Assembly: GCA_023410595.1 (NCBI GenBank)
Contig: JAEYPO010000039.1
Location: 1-64,000 of the forward strand
DNA length: 64,000 nt
Origin: Bacillota bacterium
GTDB taxonomy: Bacteria > Bacillota > Clostridia > Christensenellales > SZUA-584
Reading direction: 5' to 3'
Below are positions 31,318-38,862 of this stretch, one piece after another. The position numbers were made by a program, and so were the translations under genes. Each line of letters opens with the position of its first letter. The first letter of the stretch is position 1. The notes under the pieces are model-generated. The model worked only from the letters and a program-made list of their open reading frames with translations. It was not told the origin of the DNA and did no database searches.

Positions 31318-32010
31318 ATGTACATTCTTGCCGTTGATACTTCGGGAAACGTATGCTCCGCGGCGGTGCTTGACGATACGCGGATACTGGCGGAGACATA
31401 CGTGGACAATAAAAAGACGCATTCCGAGACTCTCGCTCCCATGGCGGACGGGTGCCTTAAAAGCGCAGGGCTGGGCATAAAGGACATCGGCCTGTTTTGT
31501 TGCGCCGTCGGCCCCGGTTCGTTTACCGGCATACGCATAGGAGCGGGCCTTATAAAAGCGCTCGCGCACGCCTCGGGCAAACCTGCGGTAGGTGTAAATA
31601 CGCTCGACGCGCTTGCCCTGAATATGGCGGGAACGGACGAGATCGTATGCCCGGTCATAGACGCGAGAAGGGGCGAGGTGTATACGGCGTCATACCGCGG
31701 CGGTGAAAGGATAACGGAGTACAGGGCCGTATTGCTGGATGCCGTGCTCGATGAGCTTGCCGGAGAAAAGACGGTGTTTTTGGGCGACGCGGCGATAAGT
31801 TTCGGCAAAAAGATACTCGAAGCGTCTGCTGCGTTCCGCATAGCGCATACCGGCATAGCGCTGCAGCGGGCAGGGTCGGTAGGGCTTGCGGCGCTTGCGC
31901 TGTATAATAAGGGCGCTTATGGCGACGCGTACAGCTTAGAGCCGTTCTATCTTCGTGAAACGCAGGCGGAACGGCTGCTGAAGGCCTCCCGCGCCTCAGA
32001 CAAAAGCTGA
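31318..32010 (+). CDS. tsaB: tRNA threonylcarbamoyladenosine biosynthesis protein TsaB
   Basis: A 230-residue ASKHA-fold protein starting ILAVDTSGNVCSAAV, with GPGSFTGIRIGAGLIKALAH near residue 63 and DARRGEVYTASY around residue 118. TsaB is the inactive homologue that binds TsaD and TsaE in the t6A synthesis complex. It is part of the conserved tsaE-tsaB-rimI operon. Confidence 0.95.
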   Translation: MYILAVDTSGNVCSAAVLDDTRILAETYVDNKKTHSETLAPMADGCLKSAGLGIKDIGLFCCAVGPGSFTGIRIGAGLIKALAHASGKPAVGVNTLDALALNMAGTDEIVCPVIDARRGEVYTASYRGGERITEYRAVLLDAVLDELAGEKTVFLGDAAISFGKKILEASAAFRIAHTGIALQRAGSVGLAALALYNKGAYGDAYSLEPFYLRETQAERLLKASRASDKS

Positions 32011-32012
32011 CC

Positions 32013-32480
32013 ATGGATATTCTTTATAGAAGAGCCGTCCCAAAAGACATAATCGACATTTTTTACGTTGAATCCCGGTGTTTCAAGTCGCCGTGGTCGA
32101 TGGACTCTATACGCGAGGATATATGCGAAAACGAACGCGCGGTATATGTGGTTGCCACGGAGAGCGCGCGCATAATAGGTTTTTGCGCCATGCATTCCGT
32201 GTTCGACGAAGGGCATATTATGAACGTCGCGGTGCTCGAGGAATACAGGGGAAAGCGCGTAGGCGAGAAGCTGCTGAAAAAGATGTTCGTGCTTGCTCCG
32301 CCCGAGGTCGTTAATTATACGCTGGAAGTAAGAGTTTCAAACGCGCCCGCAATAAAGCTTTACATGCGCATGGGGTTTCGCAGCTTCGGCTTGAGGCCTG
32401 GATATTATGCCGACACCGGAGAGAGCGCTATGATAATGTGGCTGAATACCGGCACAGCAGGGGATACGGCCCGGCAATAA
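32013..32480 (+). CDS. rimI: Ribosomal protein S18-alanine N-acetyltransferase
   Basis: A 155-residue GNAT-fold acetyltransferase. It has the N-terminal RRAVPKDIIDIFYVE, the acetyl-CoA pyrophosphate-binding VAVLEEYRGKRVGEKLL, and the C-terminal LEVRVSNAPAIKLYMRMGF. These are the typical RimI motifs, and the gene sits in the usual place behind tsaB. It starts 2 nt after the tsaB stop. Confidence 0.9.
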   Translation: MDILYRRAVPKDIIDIFYVESRCFKSPWSMDSIREDICENERAVYVVATESARIIGFCAMHSVFDEGHIMNVAVLEEYRGKRVGEKLLKKMFVLAPPEVVNYTLEVRVSNAPAIKLYMRMGFRSFGLRPGYYADTGESAMIMWLNTGTAGDTARQ

Positions 32481-32551
32481 GCTCCATATAACGATACAAA
32501 AATTTATTCTTATTATTTATAAATAAAATCGGTATTTATTCAAGGCATATG

Positions 32552-32581
32552 TTTACATAATGTTCTTTAATATTGTATAAT
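32552..32581 (+). promoter_or_regulatory. SigA-type promoter of the DUF4870-like gene
   Basis: TTTACA (32552-32557), an 18-bp spacer and TATAAT (32576-32581), 31 nt before the start codon. Confidence 0.6.
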
Positions 32582-32612
32582 TAGATATATTATATAGGGA
32601 GGTTGTTATCAT

Positions 32613-32993
32613 ATGTCGGATCAAAAGAACTCTTTGGGCATGGATCAAAAAACGGCAAGCTGGTTCGCTTACATTCTTTCCATAATAAGCGGCGTCATTC
32701 TTTTGGCAACGGAAAAAGATGATAAAACTGTGCGCACGCACGCGTGGCAGTCTGTTGTATTGGGCTGCTTCTTCGTAGCGGTGTATATCGTGCTGGGTAT
32801 ACTTGCGGCGATATTCTTTAACCCTTGGAACGTAGTCGCTTACGCCATGGGAGCGTTCAGCATATGGGGCTTTTTGTACCTTATAGCAGGCCTCGGCTGG
32901 ATAGTGATTACGGTCATATGCATACTTAAAGCGCTGCAGGGCGACATATTCAAAATACCCGTTATATACGACAAGATAAAAAACCTCAAATAG
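32613..32993 (+). CDS. Small multi-span membrane protein (DUF4870-like)
   Basis: A 126-residue protein with three hydrophobic segments (about residues 16-34, 45-68 and 82-108). The pattern of an N-terminal LAYILSIISG-like helix, a charged EKDDKTVRTHAWQS loop, and a final helix ending before LQGDIFKIPVIYD is that of the DUF4870/Tic20-like membrane family. Function is unknown. The strong Shine-Dalgarno AGGGAGG is about 10 nt before the ATG. Transcription probably ends at the hairpin repeats or at 33086-33108. Confidence 0.75.
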   Translation: MSDQKNSLGMDQKTASWFAYILSIISGVILLATEKDDKTVRTHAWQSVVLGCFFVAVYIVLGILAAIFFNPWNVVAYAMGAFSIWGFLYLIAGLGWIVITVICILKALQGDIFKIPVIYDKIKNLK

Positions 32994-32999
32994 ATATTA

Positions 33000-33030
33000 C
33001 CCCATCAAGTCTCACGACTTGCCGGGGCCC
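33000..33030 (-). repeat. Dispersed hairpin element, copy f1 (GTGA loop on minus strand)
   Basis: CCCC-AT-CAAGTC-TCAC-GACTTG-CC-GGGGCCC. Read on the minus strand the loop is GTGA. It is identical over 31 nt to copy f2. Confidence 0.85.
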
Positions 33031-33040
33031 CCGATTATCA

Positions 33041-33071
33041 CCCCATCAAGTCTCACGACTTGCCGGGGCCC
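33041..33071 (-). repeat. Dispersed hairpin element, copy f2 (tandem duplicate of f1)
   Basis: The same 31-nt sequence as f1, starting 41 nt further on. The bases just before each copy also match (ATTA..). This is a recent tandem duplication. Confidence 0.85.
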
Positions 33072-33085
33072 ATATGAAAAGCTGA

Positions 33086-33108
33086 GGCTGGCGTTTACGC
33101 CAGCCTTT
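33086..33108 (+). terminator. Terminator hairpin between copy f2 and copy B
   Basis: GGCTGGCG-TTTA-CGCCAGCC followed by TTTATTAT. Confidence 0.75.
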
Positions 33109-33480
33109 ATTATCATAGAAAAAACCACACGCTGAGCGTGTGGAGCAACGGATAGCTTTAGCGTTTGAAAAATATTTTTGAAATAATAAAATAATGTCCC
33201 TAGGCTTAATAATAAACAAACCAGAAATCAAAGATAGATAAAGGGAAAACACAGTTCAAACAAATTAAAGATTCTTCGCTTGCGCTCTGAATGACAGAAG
33301 CAACTAATGAGAAAATCAGGCTTTATTGACGTAAGCTCATATGTCATTCAGAGGACCGAAGGGACGAAGAATCTTAGCCCCATGCGGCTATAGGAACCGT
33401 AATATGCCGCGAGGCTGTCCAGCAAGAGTCCCTTATAGGGTTCAAGAAAAACCACCCCTTGAAGGGGTGGTTGATTATTT
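33108..33480 (-). repeat. About 370-nt dispersed element, copy B
   Basis: Reverse complement of copy A (13541-13889), with the same two terminal hairpins: CCACACGC/GCGTGTGG at 33125-33143 and CCACCCC-TTGAA-GGGGTGG at 33452-33470. The inner pair around CGAAGAATCTT is also shared. It is longer than copy A by about 25 nt, mostly in one AT-rich place (about 33178-33220). No protein-coding potential is seen. With repeats f1 and f2 it fills the 32994-33538 gap. Confidence 0.85.
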
Positions 33481-33487
33481 AAAATGT

Positions 33488-33521
33488 AAAAGCTCCTCCC
33501 AAGCAACGGGGAGGAGCTTTA
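33488..33521 (-). terminator. Terminator of the zinc-ribbon gene
   Basis: AAAGCTCCTCCC / GGGGAGGAGCTTT inverted repeat with T residues on the minus strand, 18 nt after the stop codon. Confidence 0.8.
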
Positions 33522-33538
33522 TGTTTCATAAAGAGAGG

Positions 33539-34420
33539 TTAATCCTGCGGGCTTAAGTCCACTTTGCCGTTCGTTATCGAATAGATTAAATTATCGTAAT
33601 TCCCATATGCCTTCTGCACATATTTGTCGAAGTATATAAACGAGAAGAACAGCGCGCCCGTAACGAGCGTCCACAAAAGTACGGAAAGCGCTATATTCTT
33701 TTTGCGCTTGCTTGCTAGTTTGGGTTCGCGCTTACTCGATTTCTCCTTATGCTGCTCGCGTATTATACGGGGCTGTGACGACGCCGCCCTGTAACGGCGC
33801 TCTATAGGCTGATCAGCCGTATTTTCTTTTGACGCAGTTTCAGATGTGTCGGCTTCTTCTATCTCAAGCCATTGCTTTGGAGGAGCGGGCTCATCCGGGG
33901 AAGAGGACGCCTGCTTTTTTTGCTTATACTCGCGCATGAACTCGTCCGGGTCGAAGCTCTGAAGATCGTCTATCTCGGGCAGATTGATATTCATAATGTT
34001 TTCGAGATACCGGGGCGAATAATCGTTGTCATCCGAAACCGGCTCGCCGCTCGATACATCCGCTTTCTCATCCGCCGCGACGCTCGCGTCAAGGTCGTAA
34101 GGCTTGATGGGGTGCAAATCAGGCCCGGCTACAGGGGAAGCTGAGTCCGGCGCTTCAAAATCGCCGCCCGCCGTTTCTAAACCGATGTCGTCTTCACGCG
34201 ATTCCTTTACTTCCGCATCGGATGGGAAATCTTCGTTATAGACGATAAAGCTCTGAGGAAAGTCTTTAATCTTTGGCTTACTGCCTTCAGCCGCTGCACT
34301 GGCCGCGGCGTCGGGAGATATGTTGTTCTGTATCTGTATGACCTCCACGACCGTTCCGCATCTTGGGCACAGCACATCGATATTACTAAGTTTATTGCCG
34401 CAGTTAGGGCATCTGTCCAT
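33539..34420 (-). CDS. Zinc-ribbon membrane protein with acidic disordered middle
   Basis: A 293-residue protein. The N-terminus is a zinc ribbon (CPNCGNKL...CPRCG, residues 4-24). About 200 acidic, Ser/Asp/Glu/Pro-rich and probably unstructured residues follow. Then come a strongly basic stretch (HKEKSSKREPKLASKRKK), one transmembrane helix (about residues 245-265) and a short outside tail. By the positive-inside rule the ribbon is cytoplasmic. The role is unknown. Residues about 101-111 (LHPIKPYDLD) are encoded by a copy of the dispersed hairpin repeat. It has its own transcription unit, divergent from the cysteine desulfurase. Confidence 0.75.
   Translation of the reverse strand: MDRCPNCGNKLSNIDVLCPRCGTVVEVIQIQNNISPDAAASAAAEGSKPKIKDFPQSFIVYNEDFPSDAEVKESREDDIGLETAGGDFEAPDSASPVAGPDLHPIKPYDLDASVAADEKADVSSGEPVSDDNDYSPRYLENIMNINLPEIDDLQSFDPDEFMREYKQKKQASSSPDEPAPPKQWLEIEEADTSETASKENTADQPIERRYRAASSQPRIIREQHKEKSSKREPKLASKRKKNIALSVLLWTLVTGALFFSFIYFDKYVQKAYGNYDNLIYSITNGKVDLSPQD
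34090..34119 (+). repeat. Dispersed hairpin element, copy g, inside a coding sequence (GTAA loop)
   Basis: CAAGGTC-GTAA-GGCTTG-ATGGGG-TGCAAA matches copy b at about 24 of 29 positions and shares CTTGATGGGGTG with copies f1 and f2 (minus strand). The left CCCC arm is missing. It lies within the zinc-ribbon gene, in antisense orientation, and is translated in the disordered linker. Confidence 0.65.
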
Positions 34421-34530
34421 AATTACCTCCGAAGTATTTACTGATTAGTACATAATAAAGCTTAAAAAAACACTTCGCGCATGTTATTATGGCTATTATA
34501 TACTATTTTTTTAGCGGAGGCACTATTTTT

Positions 34531-35646
34531 TTGGAAATATATCTCGACAACGCGGCGACAACAAAGCCTGTGCTGGAAAAGGCACTGGCGCATCATATGC
34601 AGCAGGGCTGGTACAATCCCTCGTGTGCGTACGGGCCTGCGGCAAACGTCTTTATAGGAATGAAAAGGGCGCGGGAGCTGCTGACAGGAATAACGGGCGC
34701 GACGGGGGACTGCCTGTTTACGTCGGGCGGCACGGAAGCCAACAACACGGTTGTCATATCGTCCTTCAAGCCGGGCGCTCATTATATAACAAGCACGGTC
34801 GAGCATCCGTCTGTATATAACGCATTTAAACACATAGAATCGCTGGGCGCTTGCGTGGATTACATTAAGCCTCAAGACTTCTGCATAAGGGCGCAGGACG
34901 TAGAGGGAGCGGTACGAAAGAACACGGCGCTTGTAAGCATAATGAACGTAAACAACGAAACAGGCGCGCTTAATGACATAGCGGCTATAGCGCGGGTTGT
35001 CAAGTCGGCAAACGAAGCGGCGCTGTTCCATTCGGACGGCGTGCAGGCGCTTTTTAAAACTGCTATAGACCTCAGCGCGAATGTGGATTATTATACTGTA
35101 AGCGCGCACAAGATACACGCGCTCAAAGGCACGGGCGCGCTGCTCACCGGGAGGGACGCAGTACTGCGCGGGCTGCTGCACGGCGGGGAGCAGGAGTATA
35201 CGCTGCGCCCCGGAACGGAGAACACACTCGGCATACAGGCGTTTAGTGAAGCGCTTGAGCGGGGCAAAGAAAGCGTAACCTCCTCCATAGAAAAGGTTGA
35301 GGCGCTGCAGCATAGGCTGCTCAGCGCGCTCGAAAGAATGGAGGACGCGCGTGTCAACCTGCCGGCCAGCAAAGTGCCCCATATCGTCAGCGTGTCGTTT
35401 CCCGGCATACGGGCGGAGGTCCTCGTGCGCGTGCTGGGGGAGAAGGGCATATATATAGGCACGGGGGCGGCGTGTTCGCGCGGCAAGGTGAGCAGGGTGC
35501 TGCTGGAAAGCGGATTCAGCAAGCAAGCGGCTGAAGGCACCATAAGGATAAGCATGAGCGCGCTCAATAAGGAATCCGACATTGACATATGCGCTGAAGA
35601 ACTGGAAAAGGCTGTAAAGAAGTTAAGGAGTTTTGGCAGAAGATAG
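34531..35646 (+). CDS. Cysteine desulfurase (NifS/IscS family)
   Basis: A 371-residue PLP enzyme taking sulfur from cysteine. It has LDNAATTKP at the N-terminus, TSGGTEANN, the conserved His in STVEHPS, the PLP lysine in SAHKIHALKG, and the sulfur-carrying Cys in GTGAACSRGKVS. Together with thiI directly downstream (1-nt gap) it most likely supplies persulfide for 4-thiouridine in tRNA, like NifZ in Bacillus. The TTG start at 34531 gives the family's usual N-terminus, with GCGGAGG about 10 nt upstream. The in-frame ATG at 34489 lacks a signal. Confidence 0.93.
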   Translation: MEIYLDNAATTKPVLEKALAHHMQQGWYNPSCAYGPAANVFIGMKRARELLTGITGATGDCLFTSGGTEANNTVVISSFKPGAHYITSTVEHPSVYNAFKHIESLGACVDYIKPQDFCIRAQDVEGAVRKNTALVSIMNVNNETGALNDIAAIARVVKSANEAALFHSDGVQALFKTAIDLSANVDYYTVSAHKIHALKGTGALLTGRDAVLRGLLHGGEQEYTLRPGTENTLGIQAFSEALERGKESVTSSIEKVEALQHRLLSALERMEDARVNLPASKVPHIVSVSFPGIRAEVLVRVLGEKGIYIGTGAACSRGKVSRVLLESGFSKQAAEGTIRISMSALNKESDIDICAEELEKAVKKLRSFGRR

Positions 35647-35647
35647 C

Positions 35648-36823
35648 ATGGAAAATATAATCATCATAAGATACGCGGAGATACATTTAAAAGGGCTCAA
35701 CAGGCCGTACTTTGAGAAGGCGCTCGCAAAGAACATTGAGGCCGCGCTTTTTGGCGTTTCGGGCGCAAGAGTGAAAAGGGGAGAGAGCCGCATATACGTC
35801 GAGGGAGTAGCCGAGACGGATTTAAACAAGGCGTTTGACGCGCTGGGGCGAGTGTTCGGCATACATTCATACAGCCTGGCGGTGCGCCTTGAGCAGGACA
35901 TACAAAAAGCGGCTCATATTCTCGCCGATATGGTAAAGTCCGAGAAGGAAAGGCTGCGCCTTGAAGCAGCCACGTTCAGGGTGGAAGCGAAGCGTGCGGA
36001 CAAGCGGTTCCCGCTTAACTCAATAGATATCGCAAGACAGGCGGGAGCGATAATACTGGAAAACGTAGAAGGGCTCAAGGTGGATCTGGAGAACCCGGAT
36101 ATTACCGCGTACCTTGAAATGCGCGACATGGCGTACTGCTACACACAGGTAATGAAAGGTCCTGGCGGCATGCCGGTAGGGTGCAACGGCAGCGCGATGC
36201 TGCTGCTCTCAGGGGGCATAGACAGCCCGGTAGCGGGCATAATGGTCGCAAAGAGGGGCGTTTCGCTCTCGGCGGTGCACTTCGAGAGCTTCCCGTATAC
36301 TAGCGACAAGGCGCTTGACAAAGTCGTTGACCTCGGCAAGATAATGGCGAAGTATACCGGGGCGATAAAGCTGCACGTGATAAGGTTTACCGACATACAA
36401 ATGAAGCTTTACCAGGACTGCCCGCCCGATTACCTTACGGTGCTCATGCGACGCTTCATGATGCGAATAGCACAAAGACTGGCTCTTGCCGACGGGTGCC
36501 TTGCGCTGGCGACGGGGGAGAGCGTGGGGCAGGTGGCGAGCCAGACACTCGAGAACCTTGCCGCCACTAACAGCGTTGTTTCGCTGCCCGTGCTGCGGCC
36601 GCTCATAGCCATGGACAAGAATGAGATAATCGAGCGCGCGGAGGAATACGGCACGTTCAAGACGTCGATACTGCCGTTTGAGGACTGCTGCACCGTGTTC
36701 GTGCCGAAGCATCCCATAACACGGCCACGCCTTAATGAAGTGGAAAAGGCGGAAGCGGGGCTGAATACAGACGAAATGGTAAACGCGGCCATAGCCGCGG
36801 ATAACGTGAAAATAATAGAATAA
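35648..36823 (+). CDS. thiI: tRNA 4-thiouridine synthase ThiI
   Basis: The 391-residue protein has an N-terminal ferredoxin-like and THUMP RNA-binding region (IIRYAEIHLKGLNRPYF...). The PP-loop ATP pyrophosphatase motif LLSGGIDSPVAG lies near residue 186. The C-terminal rhodanese domain seen in E. coli ThiI is absent, as is usual for Firmicutes, which fits use of a dedicated cysteine desulfurase as direct sulfur donor. An upstream in-frame TTG (35633) is too close to AAGGAG, so the ATG at 35648 is preferred. Confidence 0.94.
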   Translation: MENIIIIRYAEIHLKGLNRPYFEKALAKNIEAALFGVSGARVKRGESRIYVEGVAETDLNKAFDALGRVFGIHSYSLAVRLEQDIQKAAHILADMVKSEKERLRLEAATFRVEAKRADKRFPLNSIDIARQAGAIILENVEGLKVDLENPDITAYLEMRDMAYCYTQVMKGPGGMPVGCNGSAMLLLSGGIDSPVAGIMVAKRGVSLSAVHFESFPYTSDKALDKVVDLGKIMAKYTGAIKLHVIRFTDIQMKLYQDCPPDYLTVLMRRFMMRIAQRLALADGCLALATGESVGQVASQTLENLAATNSVVSLPVLRPLIAMDKNEIIERAEEYGTFKTSILPFEDCCTVFVPKHPITRPRLNEVEKAEAGLNTDEMVNAAIAADNVKIIE

Positions 36824-36834
36824 TATGGCTGTCC

Positions 36835-36852
36835 AAAAGCCGCAAGGCTTTT
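36835..36852 (+). repeat. Hairpin AAAAGCC-GCAA-GGCTTTT, possible relative of the dispersed element (copy k)
   Basis: A perfect 7-bp stem with a GCAA tetraloop, followed by ATGGCGGC, in the leader of the small downstream gene. It shares stem plan and GNRA loop with the dispersed hairpins but lacks the CCCC/GGGG arms. Confidence 0.4.
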
Positions 36853-36875
36853 ATGGCGGCAAGGGGGTAGAAACG

Positions 36876-37019
36876 GTGAGCAATACAAAAGGCGACGCCA
36901 AAAAAAGCACGAAAGCAAGCAGGCACAAGCGTACGGTAAGGATTATACAGAGCGTAATAGCCATAGTAATAGCGCTCGGTATGATCATTACTATGTTTGT
37001 AATGTTTCTGGACAATTAG
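36876..37019 (+). CDS. Small single-span membrane protein (DUF4044-like)
   Basis: A 47-residue product: a polar, Lys-rich N-terminal 20 residues, then one transmembrane helix (IIQSVIAIVIALGMIITMFV). The pattern resembles the DUF4044 group of tiny Firmicutes membrane proteins, of unknown function. The GTG start at 36876 was chosen because AAGGGGG lies 8 nt upstream. Starting at ATG 36825 would add residues encoded by the GCAA hairpin. It ends before a strong terminator. Confidence 0.65.
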   Translation: MSNTKGDAKKSTKASRHKRTVRIIQSVIAIVIALGMIITMFVMFLDN

Positions 37020-37037
37020 AGATATTAAGAGTATATG

Positions 37038-37069
37038 ATAGAAGCCCCGAATGCTCGGGGCTTCTATCC
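37038..37069. terminator. Bidirectional terminator between DUF4044-like gene and hydA
   Basis: GATAGAAGCCCCGA-ATGC-TCGGGGCTTCTATC, a perfect 14-bp stem between convergent genes. Confidence 0.85.
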
Positions 37070-37101
37070 GTTGTTAATATAAGTTAGGTATTAGGGGTAA
37101 C

Positions 37102-38844
37102 TTATTTATATTTAGGCTTTGCCACATAATGTGTGTGCAGCAGATCATGCGCCTTGTGGCTGCCCGGGCTCCCGAGGAACTCCTCATAAAGCTTCTGCAC
37201 TTCCGCGTTTTTATGCGACTTCCTCTTTGTCTTGCCGGCGTCTTCCGAATACGTGGCTTTAGCGCGCAGCACATAAGGGGAGGCTTCCAGCCTGTCCTGT
37301 GCCGAAACGATGGGTTGTCCGCCGCCGGTTACGCAGCCGCCGGGGCATCCCATTATCTCAATGAAGTGGTATGTCTTTTCGCCCGACCTCACGGCTTCAA
37401 GCAGCTTCTTGGCGTTGCCGGTGCCGCTGGCGACCGCAACCTTAATGTCCATGCCGGCGACGTTTACCGTCGCTTCCTTGACGCCGTCGATGCCTCTTAC
37501 GCATTCATAATCTATGTCATCCAAATCCTTGCCGGTAAGTATATCGGCCACCGTGCGCAGCGCGGCTTCCATAACGCCGCCCGTCGCGCCGAATATCACG
37601 CCCGCGCCCGTAGATTCGCCGAGAACGCTGTCGAAATCCTCGTCCTGCAGCCTCGCAAAGTCTATATTAGACTGCTTTATCATCCTGGCGAGTTCTCTCG
37701 TTGTAAGCACGGCGTCAACGTTAGCAAGACCGTCGTTTTTGAGTTCGGCTCTTTCTTTTTCATACTTCTTGGCCGTGCAGGGCATAACTGATACGACGTA
37801 TATGCTCTTCGGGTCAAGATTTAGCTTCTTTGCAAGATACGACTTGATGACCGCACCCTCCATCTCGTGAGGCGACTTGCATGACGATAGGTTGTCAAGG
37901 AAGTCGGGGAAGAACATCTCACAGTATTTTATCCAGCCGGGGCTGCAGGATGTGATCATAGGAAGCTTTCCGCCGTTCTTTATCCTGTCAAGCAGCTCCG
38001 TGCCTTCCTCCATTATCGTAAGGTCGGCCGCGAAGTCCGTGTCAAACACTCTTTCAAAGCCTATACGGCGAAGCGCCGCCGCCATCTTGCCGGTAACGCT
38101 CGTTCCCATCGGAAGGCCGAATTCTTCGCCCAGCGCGAAACGGACGGCGGGGGCGGTTTGCACGAACACATGCTTTGTCTTATCATGCAGCGCTGCCCAT
38201 ACGTTGTCTATCTCGCTCTTTTCGGAAAGCGCTCCCACCGGGCAGGCGGTGATGCACTGACCGCAGTTGATGCACAGCACGTCGCTTAAGTCTTTGCCGA
38301 ATACCGGCTCTACAGTCGTCTTGAATCCTCTGTTCGTGGCGCCAATAGCTCCGATCTTCTGAACTTTGTTGCACATGGCTATACAGCGTCTGCAGAGTAT
38401 GCACTTATTCTGGTCGCGCACTATGGACGGCGAAGACGTATCGAGAGGCCTGTCTGTCTTTTCGCCCTCGAAAACCGTGTCGTCCTCCACGCCCAGCTCT
38501 TCGCAGAGCTTTTGAAGCTCGCAGCTCTGGTTCCTTATACAGCTTAAGCACTTCTTCTCGTGGTTGGAGAGTATGAGCTCTAAGTTCGTCTTCCTTGCTT
38601 CCTGCACCGTCTTGGAGTTTGTGGACACTACCATGCCGTTGCTTACGGGCAGCACGCAGGAGGCCTGAAGGCCTCTTCCGCCTTCTATCATTTCCACAAG
38701 GCACATTCTGCACGCGCCTATCGCGTTAACACCCTTCAAATAGCAGAGCGTGGGTATTTTAATATTAGCTTTTCTTGCCGCTTCAAGCACCGTAGTGTTG
38801 TCGGGCACTTCTACTTTTATGCCGTCTATTGTTAAAGATACCAT
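37102..38844 (-). CDS. hydA: NADH-linked [FeFe] hydrogenase catalytic subunit
   Basis: A 580-residue catalytic subunit. In order it carries an N-terminal 2Fe-2S domain (CYLKGVNAIGACRMC), the His-Cys3 cluster (HEKKCLSCIRNQSC), and two 4Fe-4S clusters (CILCRRCIAMC, CINCGQCITACP). The H-cluster domain has L1 TSCSPGW, L2 MPCTAKKYE and L3 EIMGCPGGCVTGGGQP, and a small-subunit-like C-terminus (HKAHDLLHTHY) follows. L1 has Ser where the classical TSCCPGW has the second Cys. With hydB and hydC it forms the cytoplasmic trimer of the electron-bifurcating/NADH-dependent group, making H2 from NADH and, in characterised homologues, reduced ferredoxin. It is the last gene of the operon. Confidence 0.95.
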   Translation of the reverse strand: MVSLTIDGIKVEVPDNTTVLEAARKANIKIPTLCYLKGVNAIGACRMCLVEMIEGGRGLQASCVLPVSNGMVVSTNSKTVQEARKTNLELILSNHEKKCLSCIRNQSCELQKLCEELGVEDDTVFEGEKTDRPLDTSSPSIVRDQNKCILCRRCIAMCNKVQKIGAIGATNRGFKTTVEPVFGKDLSDVLCINCGQCITACPVGALSEKSEIDNVWAALHDKTKHVFVQTAPAVRFALGEEFGLPMGTSVTGKMAAALRRIGFERVFDTDFAADLTIMEEGTELLDRIKNGGKLPMITSCSPGWIKYCEMFFPDFLDNLSSCKSPHEMEGAVIKSYLAKKLNLDPKSIYVVSVMPCTAKKYEKERAELKNDGLANVDAVLTTRELARMIKQSNIDFARLQDEDFDSVLGESTGAGVIFGATGGVMEAALRTVADILTGKDLDDIDYECVRGIDGVKEATVNVAGMDIKVAVASGTGNAKKLLEAVRSGEKTYHFIEIMGCPGGCVTGGGQPIVSAQDRLEASPYVLRAKATYSEDAGKTKRKSHKNAEVQKLYEEFLGSPGSHKAHDLLHTHYVAKPKYK

Positions 38845-38862
38845 GTCTTTTTCTCTCCTTTC

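Noticed and set aside
33000..33071. The tandem 31-nt repeats as a possible small CRISPR array.
   Set aside because: Only two repeats, a 10-nt spacing, single copies elsewhere in the window, and no cas genes. It is a hairpin repeat.
34462..35526. A 354-codon minus-strand frame opposite the cysteine desulfurase.
   Set aside because: The plus-strand frame has all cysteine-desulfurase motifs. The antisense frame has no family features and no start signal.
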